Shown here in pieces: positions 44,900 through 53,271 of a stretch of DNA of 64,000 nucleotides. This DNA is from Leucobacter triazinivorans. GTDB taxonomy: Bacteria > Actinomycetota > Actinomycetes > Actinomycetales > Microbacteriaceae. The stretch covers positions 992,001-1,056,000 of the forward strand of contig NZ_CP035806.1 of NCBI RefSeq assembly GCF_004208635.1, written 5' to 3'. Position 1 is the stretch's first letter, and every line of letters begins with the position of its first letter. Both the position numbers and the translations under genes were made by a program. The notes below the pieces were generated by a model. That model ran no database searches. It worked only from the letters and a program-made list of their open reading frames with translations, and was not told where the DNA came from.

Positions 44900-46281
44900 C
44901 GCTCCCCCTCCGCTTCTTCGCGCTCGGCGGCGGGCGACTCGACGAGCTCCACGCGCACGGTCCCGGGGACGAATCTGACGACCGAGCGCACCTCGATCGC
45001 GAGCTCCCGGCGCACGGGCTCGTCGCGCACGAGGTCGGCGGGATCCCCGGGAAGCGGTACCACGACGGTCTCCCCCACCGCGGGGAACTCGCCGGCAGCC
45101 GCGATCACGAGACCGGCGAGGGTCTCGTAGTCGCCGCCGGGCAGGTCGTACCCGATCACCCGGCTCACCTCGTCGAGGGGCATGCCGCCATCGGCGAGCC
45201 AGACGCTCGGCGCCTCGGCCGCCATGCCGGACGGGCTCGCCGCGTCGTGCTCGTCCGTGATCTCGCCGACGAGCTCCTCGGCGACGTCCTCGGTGGTGAG
45301 CACCCCGGCGAAGCCGCCGTACTCGTCGATCGCGCAGGCCAGCTGCGCTCTCGCGCGCTGCATCTCCCGCAGCGCGTCGGGCAGCGCCATCAGCGTCGGC
45401 ACCACGAGCGGCGGCCGCATGATCCGCGTCACCCCGGCCTCGTCCGGCTCGTCCGTGCGCAGCAGATCGATCAGCTCGACCACGCCGACGGGCTCGCCGG
45501 ACTCCCCGACGACCGGGTAGCGGCTGTGGGCGTGCGCCATCAGCTCGCGCAGCTCGCCGAGCGTCGCGCTCCGCGGAACCGTCGCCACGCGCGCACTGGG
45601 CGTCATCGCGTGATCCACGTCGTCGTCGGGGAAGTCGAGCACGCGATCGATGAGGATCGACAGCTCGTCGGGCAGATCGCCGCTCTCGCGCGAGTCGGCG
45701 ACCGCCCGCTTGAGATCCTGCGGCGAAGCGCTGGAGTCGACGTCGTGCACCGGTTCGACGCGCAACAGCTTCAAGAAGAGATTCGCTGCGACGTCGAAGA
45801 CCGCGATGAGCCAGCCGAACACCGTGAGGTAGGCCTGGGTCGAGCGCGCGAGACGGAGCGCGAGCGGCTCCGGCGCCGAGATGGCGAGGTTCTTCGGATA
45901 CAGCTCGCCGAGGATCATCTGCACGATCGTGGCCGCGACGAGCACGCCCACCGTGGTGATGGAGACGGTGATCGCGGGCGGGATGTCGAGGCCGCCGAGG
46001 AGCACGCCGAGGGACTCGCCGACCATGGGCTGGGCGACGTACCCCACCATCAGGCCGGTGACGGTGATGCCGAGCTGCGCGCCCGAGAGCATGAACGACG
46101 TGCGCCGCGTCACCGCGAGCGCGCGTTTCGCCGCGGCGTCGCCGGCGTCGGCGCGCGCTGCGAGCCGGGAGCGATCGACCGACATGTAGGCGAACTCCTG
46201 CGCGACGAAGTACCCGTTCGCAGCGATGATCACGAGGATCAGGACGATGCCGAGCAGCAGCATCAGCACTGCGGAGACCAC
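44896..46281 (-). CDS. CNNM/CorC-type membrane protein (DUF21, CBS pair, CorC_HlyC), gene 1
   Basis: A 461-residue protein with an N-terminal DUF21 domain (VQMILGELYPKNLAISAPE), a CBS pair (DHAMTPSARVATVPRSATLGE) and a C-terminal CorC_HlyC domain (ADGGMPLDEVSRVIGYDLPG). It overlaps the second gene by 4 bp. The pairing of a long and a short CNNM protein is common in actinobacteria. The exact start is uncertain; ATG 46,264 (MLLLGIVL) is also possible. Confidence 0.92.
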   Translation of the reverse strand: MVSAVLMLLLGIVLILVIIAANGYFVAQEFAYMSVDRSRLAARADAGDAAAKRALAVTRRTSFMLSGAQLGITVTGLMVGYVAQPMVGESLGVLLGGLDIPPAITVSITTVGVLVAATIVQMILGELYPKNLAISAPEPLALRLARSTQAYLTVFGWLIAVFDVAANLFLKLLRVEPVHDVDSSASPQDLKRAVADSRESGDLPDELSILIDRVLDFPDDDVDHAMTPSARVATVPRSATLGELRELMAHAHSRYPVVGESGEPVGVVELIDLLRTDEPDEAGVTRIMRPPLVVPTLMALPDALREMQRARAQLACAIDEYGGFAGVLTTEDVAEELVGEITDEHDAASPSGMAAEAPSVWLADGGMPLDEVSRVIGYDLPGGDYETLAGLVIAAAGEFPAVGETVVVPLPGDPADLVRDEPVRRELAIEVRSVVRFVPGTVRVELVESPAAEREEAEGER

Positions 46282-46506
46282 GCCGGGGTCACCCCCTCGA
46301 GGGTGCGGGGCCGTTCACGACCCGGATGCGGACTGTCGACTGCGCTGCAACTGTCACCGGGGCCGTCTGACGACGACCCCTGAACCGCGGTGCTCCCCAC
46401 GTGCTGATGCTCTCCCTGTACGTTCGTTCCGAATGGACGTGCCCACATCCTAGCGATCCCGCCTGCTCGACGGCAGGGAGCCGGCCGCCGCGCTCGGGGA
46501 TGCGGA

Positions 46507-46523
46507 ATACCCCAGAGGGGTAT
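46507..46523. promoter_or_regulatory. CsoR operator upstream of the copper ATPase
   Basis: ATACCCCAGAGGGGTAT is a perfect palindrome (7-bp arms around a 3-bp centre) of the kind bound by CsoR in actinobacteria. It is 64 bp upstream of the ATPase start. CsoR itself is encoded just downstream, so the operon is probably derepressed by copper(I). Confidence 0.88.
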
Positions 46524-46587
46524 ATCGTTGCAGGATCCAGCACCTCTCGCGGGCGGATCGGCCGCGAGACGGACTGAGGAGAGGAAT

Positions 46588-48777
46588 ATGACCCACCCCC
46601 ACGACTCGGCGCACCCCCAGAGCCACGACGCCCCCGCCTCCGGAGGCGAGCCCGACGGCACCGGCGGGCACGCGGGGAATGGCGGGCACGACGGGCACGC
46701 GGAGCACAGCGAGCACGACGGGCACGCGGACCACAGCGAGCACGCGGACCGCAGCGAGCACGGCGGGCACGACGGGCACGACGGGCACGGCGATCACGCG
46801 GGCGAGTTCCGCCGCATGTTCTGGATCATGCTGGCGCTCGCGGTGCCGACGGTGGCGCTGTCCGACATGTTCGCGACGCTGCTCGGCTATCCCCTCCCCG
46901 ATATTCCGGGCCTCGACTGGATCTCCCCCGCACTGGGCACGGTGATGTACTTCTGGGGCGGCCGCCCCTTCCTCACCGGCGCGGTGAGCGAGATCCGAGC
47001 CCGCCGGCCGGGCATGATGCTGCTGATCGCACTCGCGATCACCGTGGCGTTCCTCGCGTCCTGGGCCGCGAGCCTCGGGCTCATCCACCACGAGCTCGAC
47101 TTCTGGTGGGAGCTCGCGCTGCTCATCGTGATCATGCTGCTCGGGCACTGGATCGAGATGCGCTCGCTCGCGCAGACGACCTCGGCGCTCGACTCTCTCG
47201 CCGCGCTGCTGCCCGATGCCGCCGAGCGGCTCGAGCAGGATCGGGTGGTGACGGTGTCGCCGTCGGACCTCGTGGTCGGCGACACCGTCATCGTGCGCCC
47301 CGGAGGCAGCGTGCCCGCCGACGGCCGCATCGTCGACGGCCGCGCCGCCATGGACGAGTCGATGATCACCGGCGAGTCCCGAACGGTCTCGCGCGGCACC
47401 GGCGACCGTGTCACGGCGGGCACCGTGGCCACCGACTCCGGCCTGCGCGTCGAGGTGACCGAGATCGGCGACGACACCGCACTGGCGGGGATCCAGCGTC
47501 TCGTCACCGAGGCGCAGCAGTCCTCCTCGCGCGCCCAGAGGCTCGCCGACACCGCGGCCGGGTGGCTGTTCTGGTTCGCGCTCGGCGCCGCCGTGGTGAC
47601 CGCTGCCGCGTGGTCGCTCTTCGGGCAGCCCGACACAGCCGTGGTGCGCACCATCACCGTGCTCGTGATCGCCTGCCCCCACGCGCTCGGCCTCGCGATC
47701 CCGCTCGTGGTGTCGATCGCGACGGAGCGGGCCGCGCGCGGAGGCGTGCTCGTGAAGGACCGTCTGGCGCTCGAGAGCATGCGCACCGTTGACACCGTGC
47801 TGTTCGACAAGACCGGCACGCTCACGAAGGGCGAACCGACGGTCACCGAGGTGTCGACCGCGCCGGAGATCGACTCCGATCGCGTGCTCGCACTGGCGGC
47901 CGCGGCGGAGTCGGACAGCGAGCACCCGCTCGCACGGGCGATCGTGCGAGCGGCGAAGGAGCGGCGGCTGAGCCTTCCGGAGAGCCGGGACTTCTCCTCA
48001 TCGCCGGCCGTCGGCGTGACCGCGCGCGTCGACGGCACGACGGTGCGGGTCGGAGGGCCCCATCTCCTTGCCGAGGCGCGCGTCGACGAGCTGCCGGCGG
48101 CGGAGCGGTGGCGGGCGGATGGGGCGATCATTCTGCACGTGCTGCAGGATGGACGGGTGATCGGCGCCCTGCGACTCGCCGACGAGGTGCGCCCCGAATC
48201 CCGCGAGGCGGTCGCAGCGCTGCACGCGCTCGACGCCCAGGTCGTCATGATCACGGGCGACGCGGAAGCCGTCGCCCGCTCGGTCGCGCGCGAGCTCGGG
48301 ATCGACCGCTGCTTCGCGGGGGTGCGCCCGGAGGACAAGGCCGCGAAGGTGCGCGATCTGCAGGCCGAGGGCCGCCGGGTCGCGATGGTGGGGGACGGCG
48401 TGAACGACGCGCCCGCGCTCGCGCAGGCCGACGTGGGTCTGGCGATCGGCGCGGGCACCGACGTGGCCATCGCCTCCGCGGGGGTCATCCTCGCGGGGGA
48501 CGATCCCCGCTCGGTGCTGTCGGTGATCGAGCTCTCGCGCGCCGCGTACCGCAAGATGCGCCAGAACCTCTGGTGGGCGGCCGGCTACAACCTCGTCTCG
48601 GTACCCCTGGCCGCCGGCGTGCTCGCGCCGATCGGCTTCGTGCTGCCGATGTCGGTGGGAGCGATCCTGATGTCCCTGTCCACGCTCATCGTCGCCCTCA
48701 ACGCGCAACTGCTGCGCCGCCTCGATCTGCGCCCCGAGACCAGTACGCGGACGATCCTCGCCCGCTCTCAGCAGTGA
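46588..48777 (+). CDS. copB: Heavy-metal P1B ATPase with CPH motif and His-rich N terminus (CopB type)
   Basis: A 729-residue metal-exporting ATPase. Residues 30-75 are a cytoplasmic His-rich tail with HGH, HSEH and HDGH units, in place of a CxxC metal-binding domain. The membrane metal site is CPH at residues 363-365, typical of the CopB (P1B-3) class rather than CopA (CPC). The phosphorylation site is Asp407 in DKTGTLTKGEP, and the hinge is GDGVNDAPAL. The ATG at 46,588 follows GGAGAGGA. The gene is followed by csoR. Confidence 0.93.
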   Translation: MTHPHDSAHPQSHDAPASGGEPDGTGGHAGNGGHDGHAEHSEHDGHADHSEHADRSEHGGHDGHDGHGDHAGEFRRMFWIMLALAVPTVALSDMFATLLGYPLPDIPGLDWISPALGTVMYFWGGRPFLTGAVSEIRARRPGMMLLIALAITVAFLASWAASLGLIHHELDFWWELALLIVIMLLGHWIEMRSLAQTTSALDSLAALLPDAAERLEQDRVVTVSPSDLVVGDTVIVRPGGSVPADGRIVDGRAAMDESMITGESRTVSRGTGDRVTAGTVATDSGLRVEVTEIGDDTALAGIQRLVTEAQQSSSRAQRLADTAAGWLFWFALGAAVVTAAAWSLFGQPDTAVVRTITVLVIACPHALGLAIPLVVSIATERAARGGVLVKDRLALESMRTVDTVLFDKTGTLTKGEPTVTEVSTAPEIDSDRVLALAAAAESDSEHPLARAIVRAAKERRLSLPESRDFSSSPAVGVTARVDGTTVRVGGPHLLAEARVDELPAAERWRADGAIILHVLQDGRVIGALRLADEVRPESREAVAALHALDAQVVMITGDAEAVARSVARELGIDRCFAGVRPEDKAAKVRDLQAEGRRVAMVGDGVNDAPALAQADVGLAIGAGTDVAIASAGVILAGDDPRSVLSVIELSRAAYRKMRQNLWWAAGYNLVSVPLAAGVLAPIGFVLPMSVGAILMSLSTLIVALNAQLLRRLDLRPETSTRTILARSQQ

Positions 48778-48791
48778 AGGAAGCCGGAGTC

Positions 48792-49133
48792 ATGACCCCC
48801 ATCTCGACCACGCCCCCTGCGGACACTCAGGATGCGACCGCCTGCGATCACAGCGAGCACGGCTACATCTCCGACAAGGCCCGCTACCTGGCGCGACTCA
48901 AGCGCATCGAGGGGCAGGCGCGGGGCATCCACCGCATGGTCGACGACGAGCAGTACTGCATCGACATCCTCACGCAGATCTCCGCGCTGACCAGCTCCCT
49001 GCAGGGCGTCGCGGTGGGTCTGCTCGAGGATCACCTGCGGCACTGCGTCGTCGACGCCGCTCGCGTCGGCGGGGACGTCGCGGAGGAGAAGCTGCGAGAG
49101 GCCTCGCAGGCCATCGGCCGCCTCGTGCGCTGA
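48792..49133 (+). CDS. csoR: Copper-sensing repressor CsoR
   Basis: A 113-residue CsoR repressor. The Cu(I) ligands have the standard spacing: Cys56, His81 and Cys85, equivalent to Cys36, His61 and Cys65 of M. tuberculosis CsoR. The first 20 residues carry an additional Cys-Asp-His tail. It lies 14 bp after the ATPase stop. The DNA site is the palindrome at 46,507. Confidence 0.95.
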   Translation: MTPISTTPPADTQDATACDHSEHGYISDKARYLARLKRIEGQARGIHRMVDDEQYCIDILTQISALTSSLQGVAVGLLEDHLRHCVVDAARVGGDVAEEKLREASQAIGRLVR

Positions 49134-49178
49134 GCAGCGCCCCTGGTGCCGCGACGCGCACCGCTGCATACTGGGGGC

Positions 49179-49565
49179 ATGAGCTCCCATCGCGGCAGAC
49201 ACGTCACCCGCACTCTGCTCGGCGCCGCTCTGGTGTTCGCCGGCGTCGCGCACCTCACGTTCGCGCGCACTGAGTTCCGAGCGCAGGTCCCCGAGTTCGT
49301 GCCGCTCGATCCCGACACCACCGTGGTGGCCTCCGGTATCGCAGAGGTGGCGCTCGGCACCGCGGTGGCCGTCGCTCAGGGGCCGCGCGCCCGCCGCGTC
49401 GGCGCCCTCGCGGCCGGGTTCTTCATCGCGGTGTTCCCGGGCAACGTCTCCCAGTACGTGCACCGCCGCACGGCGTTCGGCCTCGACACCGATGACAAGC
49501 GGCTGGCGCGTCTGTTCTTCCAACCGGCTCTCGTCGCCCTCGCCTGGTGGTCCACGCGCCGCTGA
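49179..49565 (+). CDS. DoxX-like small membrane protein
   Basis: A 128-residue protein with about four hydrophobic segments (LLGAALVFAGVAHLTFAR first). The segments FVPLDPDTTVVASGIAEVAL and FPGNVSQYVHRRTAFGLDTD are typical of DoxX-like proteins of actinobacteria. Function unknown. It follows csoR by 45 bp; the link with copper is unclear. Confidence 0.78.
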   Translation: MSSHRGRHVTRTLLGAALVFAGVAHLTFARTEFRAQVPEFVPLDPDTTVVASGIAEVALGTAVAVAQGPRARRVGALAAGFFIAVFPGNVSQYVHRRTAFGLDTDDKRLARLFFQPALVALAWWSTRR

Positions 49566-49600
49566 CGCCGGCGCCCCCTCCGGACCGCGGCATCGCCGGT

Positions 49601-49752
49601 CGCCCGGCCGCCCGGCCGCCCGGCCGCTCCGCGGTAGGAGCCGACCGGTCGACCGCACACGGTTCGAGCCGGCCGGTCGACGCGCAAGCCCCTGACGGGC
49701 CGGGATCCGGATTGATACGGTGGCAGGCCACCGTGAACCGGTGGCAGGCCAC
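49601..49752. repeat. Short tandem and direct repeats between DoxX-like gene and tspO
   Basis: CGCCCGGC is repeated three times at 49,601-49,624. CGGTGGCAGGCCAC occurs at 49,718 and 49,739, 21 bp apart, just upstream of tspO. The 205-bp gap contains no gene; the second pair may be a binding site. Confidence 0.75.
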
Positions 49753-49770
49753 GACGAAGGGACGAGACCC

Positions 49771-50289
49771 ATGGACACCCGCCCGAGCATCGCCCGTCAG
49801 ATCCTCGCATTGATCGCGTTCGTCGCGATCGTGGCGATCGTCGCCGCGCTCGGCTCACTCGCATCGGCGTCCAACGTCGACGGCTGGTACGCCGGAGTGG
49901 AGAAGGCGCCGTGGGATCCGCCCAATTCCGTGTTCGGCCCCGTGTGGTCGGCGCTGTACCTGGTGATCGCGCTCGCGGGGTGGCTGGTCTGGCGCGCCGG
50001 CTACCGGGCTGGTCGCCCCAATGCCGCGCGCGGCGCGCTCGCGCTGTTCGTCGCTCAGCTCGTGCTGAACGGGCTCTGGGCCCCGGCCTTCTTCACCGCG
50101 TATCCGATCCTCGGCCCGCCCGCCTGGTGGATCGCGCTCGCCGTGATCATCGCGCTCATCGCCGCGGTGGGGGCGTTCGCGCTCGCGGCGCGCGCGAGGT
50201 CGCGGGCCGCGGCCTGGCTGATGCTCCCCTACCTCGCCTGGCTGCTCTTCGCCACGACGCTGAACATCGGCATCATCGCGCTCAACTGA
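49771..50289 (+). CDS. tspO: TspO/MBR-family tryptophan-rich sensory protein
   Basis: A 172-residue five-helix protein of the TspO/benzodiazepine-receptor family, which binds porphyrins and related ligands. The signatures are WYAGVEKAPWDPPNSVFGPV, then LVLNGLWAPAFF and MLPYLAWLLFATTLNIGI. The ATG follows GAAGGGACG. It is an isolated gene. Confidence 0.94.
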   Translation: MDTRPSIARQILALIAFVAIVAIVAALGSLASASNVDGWYAGVEKAPWDPPNSVFGPVWSALYLVIALAGWLVWRAGYRAGRPNAARGALALFVAQLVLNGLWAPAFFTAYPILGPPAWWIALAVIIALIAAVGAFALAARARSRAAAWLMLPYLAWLLFATTLNIGIIALN

Positions 50290-50301
50290 GGCCGCATCGC
50301 C

Positions 50302-50676
50302 TCAGTGCGTGATGGTGGTCTGCTGATAGAGCGCGAGCCTGGGCCTGCCGTCGATGCGGCGGTAGACGCTCGACATGAGCGCCACGAACGGCTCCGGCAA
50401 GTCTGCGCGCGTCGCTTCGGCTCGATAGACGAGGGCGGCCCCATCGTCTCCGACCGGGATCAGCCGCGCATCGGCGATCGCATACGAGTCCCAGCCGGGT
50501 GCTCCATCCAGCGAACTCGCGACATCGTCACGGGTCATCACCGCACCGTTCACGAGAATGAAGACGGCCTCCGCGGTCATGAGCGGCCCGTAGAAGGTCC
50601 CGCCCCGGGATTCGCTGAGCGCACGCCACCCGGCGTTCTCGACCGCGAGGAGCTCGTCCACCGTGAAGCCGCTCAT
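50302..50676 (-). CDS. SnoaL/DUF4440-like NTF2-fold protein
   Basis: A 124-residue protein of the NTF2-like fold. The pattern LLAVENAGWRALSESRGGTFY, then GPLMTAEAVFILVNGAVMTRD and the end MSSVYRRIDGRPRLALYQQTT resembles DUF4440 domains. No substrate is known. It is the last chromosomal gene before the tRNA-linked accessory region, with 86 bp to its terminator hairpin. Confidence 0.8.
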   Translation of the reverse strand: MSGFTVDELLAVENAGWRALSESRGGTFYGPLMTAEAVFILVNGAVMTRDDVASSLDGAPGWDSYAIADARLIPVGDDGAALVYRAEATRADLPEPFVALMSSVYRRIDGRPRLALYQQTTITH

Positions 50677-50762
50677 GCGCCCATCGTACCCGGCAGGTGC
50701 AGAACGCCGTCGACGTCTGCTCGCGGACCGCGCCCGCGAGCCCGCCACGGTCTCCCCAACAA

Positions 50763-50799
50763 GAACGCCCGGATCCACTCGCTGTGGATCCGGGCGTTC
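50763..50799 (-). terminator. Perfect 16-bp stem terminator of the tRNA-Pro locus
   Basis: Arms 50,763-50,778 and 50,784-50,799 are fully complementary around the loop TCGCT. It lies 23 bp downstream (on the minus strand) of the tRNA 3' fragment. It is probably the original terminator of the tRNA-Pro gene on the chromosome. Confidence 0.8.
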
Positions 50800-50821
50800 G
50801 CGATGTGCGGAGACATCACAG

Positions 50822-50858
50822 TGGTCGGGATGACAGGATTTGAACCTGCGACCCCGTC
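50822..50858 (-). other. Attachment site: 3' fragment of a tRNA-Pro gene (outer copy)
   Basis: On the minus strand these 37 bases are the 3' end of an actinobacterial tRNA-Pro: the 3' side of the anticodon stem, the variable loop, the whole T arm (GGTTCAAATCC), the acceptor strand and CCA. The next bases to the right do not continue as the tRNA 5' half. An identical copy is at 58,263. It marks the left junction of an integrated element. Confidence 0.88.
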
Positions 50859-51425
50859 CGTAAAAAGTCCTGATCACGATTAATTTCGAGACCATGCGGA
50901 TGACTACGGTTCCCTATTGTTGGTTAGGGGTGTGGCGTTACGCCAGTTCCGAGTGTAGCCGGTCGATTCGGGGTGGTCACGGTTGATTTCCATGGCTTTT
51001 GTGTGGCCCGTAGCCGAGCGAGCACCCGTTGCGCCGGGTATCCCGACTACGCTTCGGCATCCAAGAATCAAGCTCGCGGCTTCTTGCCACCGTGGGCGGT
51101 GGCGGGGACTTCAAGACGGAGTCGATCTCCTCTGACGCCTAGCCAGGCAGGCGCTATTCATGCGATCAGTGACAGAGGGTAAGAGCGTGATGTTAGTCGC
51201 CAGGCGGTTCGATGCGTGCCGGATGACAGCCCGGAAGGAGACGTGAGCTTCAGGGAGATGGCTGCTCCCTGAGGTGCGTTCAGCGTCGATACGGCCCACC
51301 ACCTGCGCCGTGTCCGACAACCGGCTTCAGAAGAGACTAGCCGTCAAGATAAGGACTGTCGTAGCACGATACCCTTGGAAGGGTCAGAAGATTGGCACAT
51401 CGTCGTAGCAAAGGAGGAACAGCAC
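50859..51425. other. 567-bp left arm of element 1 with conserved arm motif and a palindrome
   Basis: No gene is supported here. TCCGAGTGTAGCCGGTC at 50,948-50,964 has a near-identical counterpart at 58,390 in element 2, at the same distance from the att copy. ACCCTTGGAAGGGT at 51,371-51,384 is an inverted repeat 41 bp upstream of the sce7726-like start and could be its operator. Confidence 0.6.
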
Positions 51426-52313
51426 ATGAGTCTTGACAAGAGTGAAGCGGCGGCGCTGAGCCGCCTTTTCTCCGCAACGGTCCTCCGAGATCTTGGTAAG
51501 CAGGCCCGTTCTCCGCTATTCACGCGACTGCTCGATCACACCCGCTTCGCCACCTACATGTCACCCGAGGCGACGGTCGGAACCGTATTCGACGAGGCAT
51601 TCGAACTGCTGAGCAAGTCCAGGTTTCGTGATGACTATGTCTATCGCGCCGCGATCACAGAGAAGATTCTTCTGGGCAGGCACAGCCTAAATACCGCAAC
51701 GTTACTGAACGAAGTTCGCGCGGGATCGTGCAAAGCCGATGTTGTCGTTCTCAACGGAACTGCGACAGCATACGAAATAAAGTCTGAGCGAGACTCTCTA
51801 GCCCGGCTACGAAACCAAGTATTCAACTACCGGCAGGTTTTCGCGACCGTGAACGTGGTGGTCAGCACGTCGCACCTTTCCGAAGTTCTCAAGGCCACAC
51901 CCGAGGATGTTGGAGTTATCACGCTATCCGAGCGTTTCAGGTTCCAAACGTCACGCGAAGCGCAGAATCGCCCTGAGCGTATTGTCCCCAGCATGGTCCT
52001 TGAAGTCCTACGTGTTGATGAAGCTGCTGCGGTCCTGACGGGTCTCGGGCAGGAGATTCCTGCCGTGCCGAACACTCAGATTCGCTCCGAACTTGACCGG
52101 ATCTTTGCAGAGCTAGATCCGGCTGCCGTCCACGAGGAAATGGTCAAGATCCTCAGAGCAAGTCGCTCCCAGGCCAATCTAGCAACCTTCATCGGTTCCA
52201 TACCCGCTTCGATTCGCGCGGCCTCCCTGGCCGCAAAACCAACCCCTAAAAGCAGAGCTCGCATCAAGGAAGCCGTTGATACTCCGCTAACTGAGGCTCT
52301 TGCCTGGAAGTGA
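51426..52313 (+). CDS. sce7726-family protein with PD-(D/E)XK nuclease-like core
   Basis: A 295-residue protein. The central region carries E96, D105 in KADVVVLNG, E117-x-K119 in TAYEIKSERD, and Q131, the layout of a PD-(D/E)XK nuclease. The sequence fits the family named after Sorangium cellulosum sce7726, whose function is unassigned as far as I know. AAGGAGGAAC precedes ATG 51,426; the longer open frame to 51,375 is unlikely. It is the first gene of a three-gene operon and is 7 bp from the next. GC content is low for the genome, suggesting transfer. Confidence 0.82.
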   Translation: MSLDKSEAAALSRLFSATVLRDLGKQARSPLFTRLLDHTRFATYMSPEATVGTVFDEAFELLSKSRFRDDYVYRAAITEKILLGRHSLNTATLLNEVRAGSCKADVVVLNGTATAYEIKSERDSLARLRNQVFNYRQVFATVNVVVSTSHLSEVLKATPEDVGVITLSERFRFQTSREAQNRPERIVPSMVLEVLRVDEAAAVLTGLGQEIPAVPNTQIRSELDRIFAELDPAAVHEEMVKILRASRSQANLATFIGSIPASIRAASLAAKPTPKSRARIKEAVDTPLTEALAWK

Positions 52314-52320
52314 GGACCAG

Positions 52321-53271
52321 ATGTACTACCCGTATTTCCGAGGTAAGCAGTTCGAGCTGATAGCCATTCGTGAGTCGGCGAATCTGATCGCCGACTCGGG
52401 TTTTGTTCCGATCATCGAGCCGGTGCGCGAGTCGCTGGGAGGCCTGGAAAAGGCTCTTAAGGCTTTGGCTGATGTCGGTGCTGAGGCGGTCGTGGTGGTT
52501 AACCCACGCCACGGTGACCATCGCGAGAACGGTGAGAACATTGCGGGTCTTCTTGAACAGGAATATCGAGGGAACGATGCGATAAGCGCCGGGATCCTCC
52601 TCACGAGTGAAACAAACGCGAGTCGCGCGTTGAGCTTGACCAGAAACTTCAGCGCGGCTGGAACCACCTTGATACATGCAGGATTTACCGAATCTCGGGC
52701 ATTGTCTGATCAGCTTGCAAGTGATGCAACACGCTTCCGCAACATCTTCTTAGAAGACCAAGCGAATCGCCTCTACAGGAGACACTTCGTCGGAAAACCA
52801 AGGGTTCTGGTTGGCGATGGATTCGTTCAGATGAAGAACGCAGACTACCCACCAGTCGAGACCTTCTCAGACCTACACATCACGTACCCAGAGCAAGGTA
52901 TGGACGGATATGGCGATTTTCTCACGGTCGGTGATAACTACAGTGAGGGCGGCGGCCCCGCTTATGCGGTTGCCATCCACCTGACTTTCATTGACCCGGA
53001 TCAGGATGACGCAATGTTCGTCTATCACTTCAAGTCCGACACAAACGATACCCCAACCGATCCCGCGGGAAAGTTCGCTCAGGCCCTGGGCAAGCTGGTC
53101 GCGAAACTCGATTCCGGCAATTCAAACTTGCTCGAAACTAGCGCGGTTCTTGAGTTCCGAGACCTGCATGAGAGAGGTCATTTCCCAGGATTGGGATATG
53201 TCAAGAAGCTCTCTATTAAGCACCACCTAGAGACACTTGCCGAGTTTCACTCTGCCAACAGCAATGGTTAA
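52321..53271 (+). CDS. sce7725-family (beta-type) protein
   Basis: A 316-residue protein. The N terminus MYYPYFRGKQFELIAIRESA, followed by GFVPIIEPVRESLGGLEKAL, is the hallmark of the sce7725/beta protein family, always seen beside sce7726-like genes in my recollection. It looks like a TIM-barrel-type or domain-swapped partner, but no catalytic motif is evident. It starts 7 bp after the first gene and overlaps the RES gene start by 5 bp. Function unknown. Confidence 0.82.
   Translation: MYYPYFRGKQFELIAIRESANLIADSGFVPIIEPVRESLGGLEKALKALADVGAEAVVVVNPRHGDHRENGENIAGLLEQEYRGNDAISAGILLTSETNASRALSLTRNFSAAGTTLIHAGFTESRALSDQLASDATRFRNIFLEDQANRLYRRHFVGKPRVLVGDGFVQMKNADYPPVETFSDLHITYPEQGMDGYGDFLTVGDNYSEGGGPAYAVAIHLTFIDPDQDDAMFVYHFKSDTNDTPTDPAGKFAQALGKLVAKLDSGNSNLLETSAVLEFRDLHERGHFPGLGYVKKLSIKHHLETLAEFHSANSNG

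Noticed and set aside
50822..50858. Complete tRNA gene
   Set aside because: Only the 3' half of tRNA-Pro is present. The bases on the right do not form D or anticodon arms.
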